IMG/VR virus record: IMGVR_UViG_3300035183_000829
Span: 1-43,509 of that record
Reading direction: 5' to 3' (one strand)
Source: a virus
Length of the DNA: 43,509 nt
The notes beneath the pieces are model-generated. The model saw only the letters and a program-made list of their open reading frames with translations. It was not told where the DNA came from and did not search any database. Position numbers and translations under genes: made by a program. Shown here one piece after another: positions 1 to 6,803 of this stretch (position 1 is the stretch's first letter; each line of letters starts with the position of its first letter).

Positions 1-2
1 AC

Positions 3-1622
3 CTCAATGTTGGTACGATGATCGTTGAGTCGGCCACAAGCCAAACCATCACCGCAAGCCACCTCTTCTCGGGTATGACTACTCAAGCGGTTGCTCAGGT
101 GAGCCTGAACGGAACCAACAACCCATTCACCTACGCCGCAGGTTTTGTGACAACTTCGTTGGCTGCAAAACGTATCGACAGCGCTGCTGAGCGTAAAGTC
201 TCTGTAGATGCAAGCCGTAGCTCTGACGGAGCTTCTTTCCCGTCGACTAACATCGGTGGTAATGTAGCTCTTGAGATCGGTTATACCCATGCATCTGCCA
301 CGGCTTGTACTGTATCGATTGACGCGCTTCGCGTAATGACGATCAATGTGACCGGCCCTGGCTTGAGCGATCTGACTGTCAACCTCAAGAAGTACGCCAC
401 TTTGCAAGATCTGGCCAGCTTCTTGAATACCCAGGCTAACATCACCGCCAAGATCCCTGACGCAAAGAATAAAACTTTGCCAACCTCAGCTTTGGATGCC
501 GTTAGCTCTGTCGGTATGTTGTCGGCTGGAACTTTGGCCAGTAACACTGGTAAGATCAAAAAAGATTACTACGATTGGAAGACCTTTTTCGCTAACAACT
601 TCGGACTCTTGTCCTTCCAGGAAGGTTCTATGAGTCTGAAGGCTGGTCTGCCAGCTGCTGAAGCAACGGCAAGTTTCTTGACTGGTGCTACTTTGGGAGC
701 AACGAGCTCTGCATCGATCCAAGCCGGCTTTGATGCTGGTCTTAAGATCGCCGTTCGCCACGTCATTCCACTCTTCTCTCGCGACGCCCAAAAGGATATC
801 GATGATGGTTTGACGGATAGCGGCTCTACCTACAGTATCGACTCCATCAATGCTGCAGCCAAGGCCCACGTTGCAACAGCCTCTAGCTCGCTTATGAGAA
901 AAGAGCGCTTTGCAATGGTTTCCTTTGACGGTAGCTTCAATGACGCCAAGCAAAAAGCTAGTGATCTTGGTTACGAGCGTATGCAAATGTGCTTTGAGCG
1001 CCATTCTGCCACCGCTGGTGACGGTACGCTTCGAACCTTCCTTCCATGGATGGCCTGTTGTGCAATCGCTGCTGGTCGTAGTCAAGCAGTTCTTGGTACG
1101 TCAATGCTGCGTAAGCCATTCAACCTGGCTTCCGCTTCGCATGTGGGCGACATGAGTCTCTATACTGATACATTGACTCAAGACTTCGATCCAGAAGATC
1201 GTGGTCAACTTGAAGATGCCATCAATTATGGTTTGGTTGTTCTTCGCTCGGTTCCAGGTTTTGGAGTCCGTATGGAATCTCCTGACCTGAGCACACGAAG
1301 CCGGACAAACGATCCACAAGGATGGGTGTGGGAACGCGTAAACGTCCTCTTTACCTGTGACGAAGTTCTGGACGCATGCCGCAATGTTCTCGAGAACTAT
1401 ACCGGTGAGCGTACTTCTGACGTACCTACAGCTGTCGTTAAATCTTCCCTCAATGACACACTGAGTACCTTCAAAGTCGGTACAGGTAATGGCTCGCTCT
1501 TGGCTTACAAAGTTGTCTCGGTAACGAGCTCTGGCAACGCCTACGCCGCCAAAGTGAGCATCACCCCAACCGAAGCTCTCGAAGCAATCACCCTTGATGT
1601 TACCGCTGAAAGAAGTATTTAA
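3..1622 (+). CDS. Tail sheath protein (5'-truncated by window edge)
   Basis: Probable contractile tail sheath subunit, the protein that shortens around the tail tube during DNA injection. The frame is open from base 3 and the first ATG is at base 18, so the true start is probably upstream and only the last ~539 codons are seen. The C-terminal part has the sheath pattern: a region around WERVNVLFT, a helix before a YTGE turn, a long linker, and a final beta strand around EAITLDVTAERS. Gene order supports the call, because tail tube genes follow after an accessory insertion. The protein is rich in Ala, Ser and Thr, as its tail neighbours are. A terminator follows the stop at once. The family call is by eye. 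Another large tail surface protein is possible but less likely. Confidence 0.78.
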   Translation, partial: LNVGTMIVESATSQTITASHLFSGMTTQAVAQVSLNGTNNPFTYAAGFVTTSLAAKRIDSAAERKVSVDASRSSDGASFPSTNIGGNVALEIGYTHASATACTVSIDALRVMTINVTGPGLSDLTVNLKKYATLQDLASFLNTQANITAKIPDAKNKTLPTSALDAVSSVGMLSAGTLASNTGKIKKDYYDWKTFFANNFGLLSFQEGSMSLKAGLPAAEATASFLTGATLGATSSASIQAGFDAGLKIAVRHVIPLFSRDAQKDIDDGLTDSGSTYSIDSINAAAKAHVATASSSLMRKERFAMVSFDGSFNDAKQKASDLGYERMQMCFERHSATAGDGTLRTFLPWMACCAIAAGRSQAVLGTSMLRKPFNLASASHVGDMSLYTDTLTQDFDPEDRGQLEDAINYGLVVLRSVPGFGVRMESPDLSTRSRTNDPQGWVWERVNVLFTCDEVLDACRNVLENYTGERTSDVPTAVVKSSLNDTLSTFKVGTGNGSLLAYKVVSVTSSGNAYAAKVSITPTEALEAITLDVTAERSI

Positions 1623-1633
1623 ATCACCAAAAA

Positions 1634-1668
1634 AGGGGAGAGTCAATAAAGACTCTCCCTTCTTTTTA
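1634..1668 (+). terminator. Rho-independent terminator after the sheath gene
   Basis: A 9-bp perfect stem, GGGAGAGTC (1636-1644) with GACTCTCCC (1651-1659), has a six-base AATAAA loop and is followed by TTCTTTTT. It begins 12 bases after the sheath stop codon and should end the upstream structural transcript before the accessory cassette. Confidence 0.9.
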
Positions 1669-1694
1669 ACCTATCATGATACAGAAGGTTGGGT

Positions 1695-3083
1695 GTGAAT
1701 TTGTGTTTTAAAAAAGACAAAGAACTGCAAGAAAAAATAATATCTGAAAGAGCCGCTGGGTTAACTACTCGCGAGATAGCAGAACTGAATCCGCAATACT
1801 CAGAAGTAACCTACAAAAGATTCCTGTCAAAATGCGGCATCGAACCAACGTCCAGATCGACAGAAAAATACAAAAATAAACAGAGAGATTCTCAGAGAAA
1901 GTCGTGGGATGCAAGAGATGAGGAGGCGAAAAAAAAGCATATTGAGCACCTCAGAGAGCTAGCTGCGAGTCAAAAAGGCGTGCCACTGGTCCACTCCGAT
2001 TCTTGGAAAGCTAAGAACCTCATCCATATAACGGGGGAGTCAGTTAGGGCCGGTGTTACAAAATTTAACAAAGATAGAAAAAAATACACTACCGATGTGA
2101 TACTAAAAAAGGCGGAGATTCTTGGCGTCTCTATAGAGGGTGATTTATCTGATTCTGAAAATACTATTATAGTAAGACCTCCCCTCGGAGCTCCGAGGAC
2201 TATGCAGATTAAAAAAATGATGCTTATGAGCGCTATTCCGCCTAAATATACGTCAATAGGACAGGCGGAGTTAAGTTCTTTTATTGATGAGTTAGGTATA
2301 AAATGGCATACCAGAAAAACTAATGGTTACGAAATTGATATCTATATGCCCGATATAAGTAAGGGTATTGAATATAATGGGCTTTACTGGCACTCAGAGG
2401 CTAATGATAAAGGATCTGACTACCATCTCGGCAAAACAACTAGGGCCAAAAACGAGGGCATAGACCTAATTCATGTTTTTGAGCATGAGTGGTTCGAGCG
2501 TAAGGAGCAGGTGAAAAGTAGAATTCGATCGATACTTGTTGGATCGGATAATATTATCCACGCCAGAAAGACGGAGGTGTCGGAAGTATCACCGGATGCA
2601 GCTTTGGAATTCATTAATAAATTTCACATTCAGCCACTAAAAAAGAGACCTGCGTATTCATTGGGTTTATTTTTCGAGGGCACTCTTGTTTCTGTGGCTG
2701 CATTCAATAGACATCACAGGAAGGATGGGTGGGTACTGCAGAGATTCGTCACTCTACCTAACACCTCAGTTGTAGGCGGCTTGTCTCGTCTATCCCGCCA
2801 CGCATCAAAGCATTTCAATGAGGATATCATCTCTTGGTGTGACCTGAGATGGTCGGAGGGTAATGGGTATCTTAAAGCTGGATGGGAGAAGGATGCCGTT
2901 TTGCCACCTGATTATTTCTATATTGACACAAATAAGCAATGCAAGGTCGTGTCTAAACAATCCCGGCAAAAGAAAAAGGTCAATACTCCAGAAGGTATGA
3001 CTGAGTATGAACACTCTCTCCTTGATGGGTTATCAAGAGTTTGGGATTGTGGCAAAATACGGTTTATATTCAGAAAAAGATAA
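1695..3083 (+). CDS. Vsr-like (EDxHD-type) homing endonuclease
   Basis: Probable free-standing homing endonuclease of 462 residues. The N-terminus has a helix-turn-helix-like stretch (GLTTREIAELNPQYSEVTY). A basic linker follows. The nuclease core near residues 205-275 shows YEIDIYMP, then GIEYNGLYWHSE, a Lys-rich turn, and DLIHVFEHEWFERKEQV. This E-x-D, Y-W-H, H-E-W pattern is that of the Vsr-related nuclease fold found in phage homing endonucleases of the I-Bth0305I type. The C-terminal ~170 residues (from HARKTEVSEV) form a second domain often joined to such phage nucleases and may help recognise DNA. GTG at 1695 is preferred because GAAGG lies six bases upstream; a TTG at 1689 is possible but abuts the same GAAGG. 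The gene follows the sheath terminator and shows no clear promoter of its own. Confidence 0.8.
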   Translation: MNLCFKKDKELQEKIISERAAGLTTREIAELNPQYSEVTYKRFLSKCGIEPTSRSTEKYKNKQRDSQRKSWDARDEEAKKKHIEHLRELAASQKGVPLVHSDSWKAKNLIHITGESVRAGVTKFNKDRKKYTTDVILKKAEILGVSIEGDLSDSENTIIVRPPLGAPRTMQIKKMMLMSAIPPKYTSIGQAELSSFIDELGIKWHTRKTNGYEIDIYMPDISKGIEYNGLYWHSEANDKGSDYHLGKTTRAKNEGIDLIHVFEHEWFERKEQVKSRIRSILVGSDNIIHARKTEVSEVSPDAALEFINKFHIQPLKKRPAYSLGLFFEGTLVSVAAFNRHHRKDGWVLQRFVTLPNTSVVGGLSRLSRHASKHFNEDIISWCDLRWSEGNGYLKAGWEKDAVLPPDYFYIDTNKQCKVVSKQSRQKKKVNTPEGMTEYEHSLLDGLSRVWDCGKIRFIFRKR

Positions 3084-3124
3084 CAAAAAGCGGTAAGCTG
3101 CACCGCTCTTATTTAAACCACTTA

Positions 3125-3152
3125 AACCACTCAGGAATCCTGAGTGGTTTTG
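3125..3152. terminator. Bidirectional terminator between convergent genes
   Basis: A 10-bp perfect stem, AACCACTCAG (3125-3134) with CTGAGTGGTT (3140-3149), has a GAATC loop. T residues follow on the + strand and an A-rich run precedes it, so it can serve both the endonuclease gene and the convergent - strand gene ending at 3155. A weaker hairpin (CGGT/ACCG) lies just upstream. Confidence 0.8.
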
Positions 3153-3154
3153 TT

Positions 3155-3496
3155 TCAGCCGTAATACCCACGGTTTGATTTGTTCTTTATTCGGTAAATC
3201 TCTTGCTCAATCTTTTTGATCACCCCTTTGGTCTTACACTCAGCATAGACAGATCCAAGGTCAGATGTTAGCGATATTGCGTCATTTAATCCATCACCGC
3301 ATGTTGTCGATATTGACGTATCATCATATAAAAAACCATTTAAAAAGTCTACAGCGTCAGGTATCGTCATTTTCATTGCAAAGGTCTTTTCGTTCCCATT
3401 GTCATCGTCATAATAGCCAACGAAGGTGTATTTTGGCTCCATGTGGAAGTCAAAAACATTTGCCGCCATCACGCCTATGGTGCCTCCCAGTATCAT
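3155..3496 (-). CDS. Small hypothetical protein (113 aa)
   Basis: Unrecognised protein of 113 residues. The first ~14 residues are mildly hydrophobic (MILGGTIGVMAANVF). The middle is acidic (YYDDDNGNEK) and the C-terminus is basic (KSNRGYYG). The start is well placed: GGAGG (3505-3509 on the + coordinate) lies eight bases before ATG at 3496. This ribosome site lies inside the last codons of the preceding 45-residue membrane gene, so translation of the two is probably coupled. It is the last gene of a three-gene - strand operon and is closed by the hairpin at 3125-3149. No catalytic motif is visible. Confidence 0.7.
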   Translation of the reverse strand: MILGGTIGVMAANVFDFHMEPKYTFVGYYDDDNGNEKTFAMKMTIPDAVDFLNGFLYDDTSISTTCGDGLNDAISLTSDLGSVYAECKTKGVIKKIEQEIYRIKNKSNRGYYG

Positions 3497-3499
3497 AAA

Positions 3500-3637
3500 T
3501 TAAACCTCCGACATGAGTTTATCGTATATGAAACAAGCAATGAGAGTTGTAGGAACCTCTCCCGTAATAAAAAGAAGCAGCATAACAAGTAGTGGGTACG
3601 CCAAGCCTATTTCCTGAATAATATTACCTAACAACAT
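3500..3637 (-). CDS. Very small membrane protein (45 aa)
   Basis: A 45-codon gene, MLLGNIIQEIGLAYPLLVML followed by LLFITGEVPTTLIACFIYDK and LMSEV. Most of it is one long or two short hydrophobic segments, so it probably sits in the inner membrane. AGGG lies nine bases before the ATG. The start overlaps the end of the upstream 43-residue gene by 14 bases. Its stop lies three bases before the next ATG and contains that gene's ribosome site. This tight packing is the main evidence that it is real. Small phage membrane proteins here could be holin-like or exclusion factors, but nothing in the sequence decides between them. Confidence 0.6.
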   Translation of the reverse strand: MLLGNIIQEIGLAYPLLVMLLLFITGEVPTTLIACFIYDKLMSEV

Positions 3638-3755
3638 AAAATTTGGCCCTGAGTTGCTCTGGTGTTAGCTTTGGCACGCTTTTGTTTTTTTTGCTGTTTT
3701 TCTCTGCTTTGTTCATTGCTTTGCCGAGTATCATTATTTGATTGATGTTGCTCAT
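3624..3755 (-). CDS. Very small basic protein (43 aa)
   Basis: A 43-codon gene with a near-ideal ribosome site: AGGAGG four bases before ATG at 3755. The product starts MSNINQIMILGKAMNKAEKN, then a Lys-rich stretch (SKKNKS) and a short helix LTPEQLRAKFY. No known family is recognised. It is the first gene of a three-gene operon and overlaps the 45-residue membrane gene by 14 bases. A sigma28-like promoter lies about 15-20 bases upstream of the ribosome site. Confidence 0.65.
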   Translation of the reverse strand: MSNINQIMILGKAMNKAEKNSKKNKSVPKLTPEQLRAKFYVVR

Positions 3756-3775
3756 AATTCCTCCTGTTATGTATC

Positions 3776-3803
3776 TTATCGGTCGTGCTCTCTATAAACT
3801 TAA
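3776..3803 (-). promoter_or_regulatory. Sigma28/FliA-like promoter for the small-gene operon
   Basis: Read on the - strand: TTAAGTTT (3803-3796), a 12-base spacer, then ACCGATAA (3783-3776). The sigma28 consensus is TAAAGTTT-N11-GCCGATAA, so each box matches at six or seven of eight positions with a spacer one base long. It lies just upstream of the 43-residue gene and directly after the terminator of the lipoprotein gene. Confidence 0.55.
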
Positions 3804-3804
3804 A

Positions 3805-3831
3805 CAAAAAAGCCCAAGATTTCTCTTGGGC
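3805..3831 (-). terminator. Rho-independent terminator of the lipoprotein gene
   Basis: On the - strand an 8-bp stem GCCCAAGA/TCTTGGGC with a GAAA loop (3812-3831) is followed by six T. It lies about 30 bases after the lipoprotein stop codon and is immediately followed by the promoter of the next - strand operon. Confidence 0.88.
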
Positions 3832-3862
3832 CTTATGATACTAAAGTAGGCACTCATGGGGC

Positions 3863-4927
3863 TCATTTCTTGTACTTCAGATTTTCCTTGGCTATAGCCT
3901 TAGCCTCTTCAAGACTTGGCCATGATTCGCCTGGAGCCAAATATTCGAGTCGGATGCCTTGCTGATAGATGATAGTTTTGCTCCAGTCGTAGATGTAATA
4001 GCAGTCACCAGTGGCGATGCTCGTGCTAACCTCGGCTTCGCAAATACCTGATGTCTCATGGTAATTGAACCCTACTACTTGGTATCCCTCGGAGGCGTGC
4101 ATTTCACCCACTGGTCTATCGTGGATACCGGGATCGCCTGTTTTGTAATCTATATCACCCAAGATATAGTTAAGAGCTAGCACAGTCATACCCGGCTTAA
4201 TTTGATTTCGGAGACTGTCGTGGATAAAGACCTTGGCTGTGGTCGCTTTTGTGGTAGTATATTCGGTTGGTTTGTCAGAGTTTTCGGGAACTTTCAGGCT
4301 GTCCGACCCAGCATCTTGCTGACATTCATAAGTGGTCAAACTCGATTTGAAGTTTGAAAGGATTATTGGGTCGTCAACCATTTCGTATGGTACTTCGAGG
4401 TCAACTGCTGCAAAGTTATAGCAGAATTTCTTGATTTCGGAACCTTTGGTGAGGATGATCCCGATTCGCTTGTTGGCTTTGATCTGATAGACATCCCCCG
4501 CAGCTTCTGCTGGCAGTTTTGCCGCAAAGGTATCGTTTTTGGCAATCAGGGTTTTGGTTTGGTAGCCACGTTTTTCCTTACCGGCGATATAGACCGTCAT
4601 GCCCTGGGTTAGGTCATTAAAGCCAATAGCCGCGTCAAAACGGACAGTGTAACCTTCATACCCGGCATCTTTAACTTTGGAAGGGAGGCGGGCACTCTCT
4701 GCTGTGAAGTACGATTCGATGTCGTCATAGTCCTGGCCGTCAACAGTAAGAGCGAAGGCAGAATTGACTGAACCTCGGATCACAAAGTCCTGTACCATCC
4801 CTGCCGCTGCGTCTTTTTGGGCCTGCTTTTGTGCAGCGCACTCAGCGTCTAGGCCGCATGTACCCTCACCTGTCCCACAACTTACCAAAAACACTAAGAA
4901 AAAACAGTAACGTAACAACCCGAACAT
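3863..4927 (-). CDS. Phage-encoded lipoprotein (354 aa)
   Basis: Secreted, lipid-anchored protein of unknown function. The N-terminus MFGLLRYCFFLVFLVSC is a type II signal peptide with lipobox LVSC, and lipidation is predicted at Cys17. The mature start is Cys-rich (CGTGEGTCGLDAEC). The rest has many short beta-like stretches and no recognisable enzyme motif. Several paired Cys residues would suit a periplasmic or outer-membrane location. AAGGAG lies six bases before the ATG. The gene stands alone between its own sigma28-like promoter and a strong terminator, with a small hairpin (GCCAGC-GTAGT-GCTGGC, 4947-4963) in the leader. Phage lipoproteins made as separate units often block superinfection or change the host surface; that role is inferred from context only. 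Confidence 0.78.
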   Translation of the reverse strand: MFGLLRYCFFLVFLVSCGTGEGTCGLDAECAAQKQAQKDAAAGMVQDFVIRGSVNSAFALTVDGQDYDDIESYFTAESARLPSKVKDAGYEGYTVRFDAAIGFNDLTQGMTVYIAGKEKRGYQTKTLIAKNDTFAAKLPAEAAGDVYQIKANKRIGIILTKGSEIKKFCYNFAAVDLEVPYEMVDDPIILSNFKSSLTTYECQQDAGSDSLKVPENSDKPTEYTTTKATTAKVFIHDSLRNQIKPGMTVLALNYILGDIDYKTGDPGIHDRPVGEMHASEGYQVVGFNYHETSGICEAEVSTSIATGDCYYIYDWSKTIIYQQGIRLEYLAPGESWPSLEEAKAIAKENLKYKK

Positions 4928-4974
4928 ATTGACTCCTTTTGTTTGCGCCAGCGTAGTGCTGGCTTACAAAACAC

Positions 4975-5001
4975 TTATCGGCCAGTTTGGCAGGAACTTA
5001 A
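4975..5001 (-). promoter_or_regulatory. Sigma28/FliA-like promoter for the lipoprotein gene
   Basis: On the - strand: TTAAGTTC (5001-4994), exactly 11 bases, then GCCGATAA (4982-4975). The -10 box is a perfect match to the sigma28 consensus and the -35 box matches six of eight. It lies directly after the terminator of the kinase gene and about 48 bases before the lipoprotein ATG. Confidence 0.68.
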
Positions 5002-5008
5002 ATTAAAA

Positions 5009-5036
5009 ATCCCCGGTAGAGTTAACTACCGGGGAT
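5009..5036 (-). terminator. Rho-independent terminator of the kinase operon
   Basis: An 11-bp perfect stem, ATCCCCGGTAG/CTACCGGGGAT, with a six-base loop, followed on the - strand by TTTTTAATTT. It lies 22 bases after the stop of the intein-bearing kinase gene. Confidence 0.92.
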
Positions 5037-5058
5037 CAAAGGAAAATCTGAAAGACGT

Positions 5059-6690
5059 TTACTCGCGATCTATGGCGTGAAGAATTTCTGAAACAATGTA
5101 GCTTGTTTGCAGCCCATCTTTGCCGGTTTGAAAGTAAAGATCAAACAATCCTGATGCAGCGTATGCATCAAGATCTGTCTCTGATATGTGGTCAGTTGCG
5201 GTACGCCAAGAATCGGCACGAGACTTGCGTTCCTCTTCAGGGGCTTCAAGCCGCACCCGAATCACATCAACAAGCCCACTTTCTTCAAGATCATCGAACC
5301 CTCTGAACTCATTGACGAATCTGCAGTCATCAATGATAAACACGAGACTATCGGGCTTTGTTGAGGTTTCAATAGTCTTCATTATTTTGTGGCGTACAGC
5401 GTTGACCCAAACATCCTGACCCTTGGTTTCCCGACCCCATTCTGTACCAAACCACTGAAGCATAGCTCCTTCTTTTTTGAGAACTGGTATGCCGTAATCA
5501 GCTGCCACCGCCAAAGCGGCATCGTGCATTTTATAGATCACGTCAGCGAACTTGAGGGTGACTGGGGTTAATCCAGATTCAATAATGGTTTTCTGAAGTT
5601 GGCTGGCTGTTGTAGAGTTATGTGTTATAAAACCATTAGCCAAAAGATACAAATTTGTATCATTGTTGATTGAAATATCATAAGTTTCAGCATCATAAGC
5701 TTCTGACACGGTAAACATAACCCCGCTGGGGTTTTTATTAGATCGGCCAGCTAAGTCTTCGTACTCATCTTTCCATTTTTTTCTTTCGCAGACAGTCGGA
5801 AGCTCTCTTAAAATAGATTGGGTGTATTTATTTTGACCTATCCTTATGATATATACAGGTCCATTTTTATATTTAGGCCTATTGTCAATATATATTTTAG
5901 CGTCAAATTGAAATAAATCCAAAAGAAGTGTTTTTACTGCGTCGATAACAACCTTAGCTTGCATTCCGATTGATATGGTTAGCAATCCTCTTTTTCTCAT
6001 CCTGACGCACCCATCCGTATCAATCAATCCAGCCAAGAGATCTAATTGAGATTGTCTATTCCATGATTTTACTTCATTGATATCTAATATTTTTTCATGT
6101 GCTTTTAACCCCTTGCACCACTTGTTGTAGTATTCAAGGCGACTTGGTGACTGTATTCTCCAGTTAAAGTTTTTTTCGTGTAGTTTTTTGTATCCTTCCG
6201 CACCGATTGAATTTGCAACTTTTTTAACCACCGACTCATCACTGCTTGAAATAACAACGCCGTTGATGGTGCAGCATCCATCCCCTAATAGGGCACCTAT
6301 GGCATAGGCTTCTGGAACATCTTTGTTTCCTCCGGGTATTTTAATAAAAGTCTGCAACAGCATATCCTTAGTATTAAAATCAGCAATGGCTTTTTCTTTT
6401 TTGATTTTTGTTTTGAAGTTGTATGACATGAAACGGTGGTCGATGGTAGCTGATACCAAAGTCTTATCCGACCAACTCAGATCTACGACTTTTTTAATAC
6501 CATTTTTATGAACATCAGTCACCTCACACTTAGACACCGTTTGGTCTGAGTTGTAGCCATAAACCTCGTCGCCAATCATTAAATCTTCTATTTTTTTTGA
6601 CCCGGTTGGTGTTTTAACTAATGTTCCAGCCTTAAGGCACTTGCCAGAGCCTTGCTTGCCAGATATCAGGATGACTTTTGCTTTTGACAT
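5059..6690 (-). CDS. Deoxynucleoside monophosphate kinase-like protein with a P-loop intein
   Basis: The mature host protein should be 202 residues: N-extein residues 1-17 and C-extein residues 359-543. The exteins join to give a Walker A motif, GKQGSGK followed by STTASQLQ. Downstream are the patterns LQWFGTEWGRETKG and FIIDDCRFVNEFRGF, like the phage dNMP kinase family (T4 gp1-like), which phosphorylates dNMPs for DNA synthesis. A related P-loop nucleotide kinase cannot be excluded. Residues 18-358 are an intein. The start has GAGG eight bases upstream of ATG at 6690. The gene is the last of an operon with the MazG-like gene and the broken small gene, a set that fits nucleotide-pool control. 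Confidence 0.85.
   Translation of the reverse strand: MSKAKVILISGKQGSGKCLKAGTLVKTPTGSKKIEDLMIGDEVYGYNSDQTVSKCEVTDVHKNGIKKVVDLSWSDKTLVSATIDHRFMSYNFKTKIKKEKAIADFNTKDMLLQTFIKIPGGNKDVPEAYAIGALLGDGCCTINGVVISSSDESVVKKVANSIGAEGYKKLHEKNFNWRIQSPSRLEYYNKWCKGLKAHEKILDINEVKSWNRQSQLDLLAGLIDTDGCVRMRKRGLLTISIGMQAKVVIDAVKTLLLDLFQFDAKIYIDNRPKYKNGPVYIIRIGQNKYTQSILRELPTVCERKKWKDEYEDLAGRSNKNPSGVMFTVSEAYDAETYDISINNDTNLYLLANGFITHNSTTASQLQKTIIESGLTPVTLKFADVIYKMHDAALAVAADYGIPVLKKEGAMLQWFGTEWGRETKGQDVWVNAVRHKIMKTIETSTKPDSLVFIIDDCRFVNEFRGFDDLEESGLVDVIRVRLEAPEEERKSRADSWRTATDHISETDLDAYAASGLFDLYFQTGKDGLQTSYIVSEILHAIDRE
5617..6639 (-). mobile_element. Intein with LAGLIDADG homing endonuclease (341 aa)
   Basis: In-frame insertion splitting the Walker A motif between Lys17 and the Ser/Thr position. 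Splicing residues are complete: Cys1 in CLKAGTLVKTPTG, a block-B-like ATIDHRF, terminal GFITHN, and Ser as the +1 residue. Two LAGLIDADG helices are visible, IGALLGDGCC and LLAGLIDTDGCV, each with an acidic residue. The element is therefore predicted to splice and to home. The intein is AT-richer and more Lys/Asn-rich than the exteins, which fits separate ancestry. The kinase cannot be active unless the intein splices out. Confidence 0.93.
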
Positions 6691-6704
6691 TGAATACCTC
6701 AGTA

Positions 6705-6803
6705 TTAGTTTTTTCTGAATCCAACAACCTTCGGATTCTTTCCATCTGTGTATCGAATCCTGACTGTATGATCAGCAGAGGTGACGTCCTCCCCAACTAA
6801 ACG
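6705..6803 (-). pseudogene. C-terminal fragment of a small gene split by the TnpB element
   Basis: An open frame with no start codon encodes RLVGEDVTSADHTVRIRY then TDGKNPKVVGFRKN and a stop at 6705. It reads like real protein and ends just before the ribosome site of the kinase gene. Joined in frame to codons 1-72 of the gene starting at 8268, at a shared GATCAG, it restores a 104-residue protein. It has probably been silent as a separate piece since the insertion. Confidence 0.72.

Noticed and set aside
486-1085. A 199-codon open frame on the - strand opposite the sheath gene
   Set aside because: It is Cys/Thr-rich with no ribosome site; it is explained by codon bias of the sheath frame.
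6640-6747. A ~35-codon open frame on the - strand overlapping the kinase start (starts MERIRRLLDSEKTN)
   Set aside because: It overlaps both the broken gene and the kinase gene, and has no ribosome site. The other frame here is the better-supported gene remnant.
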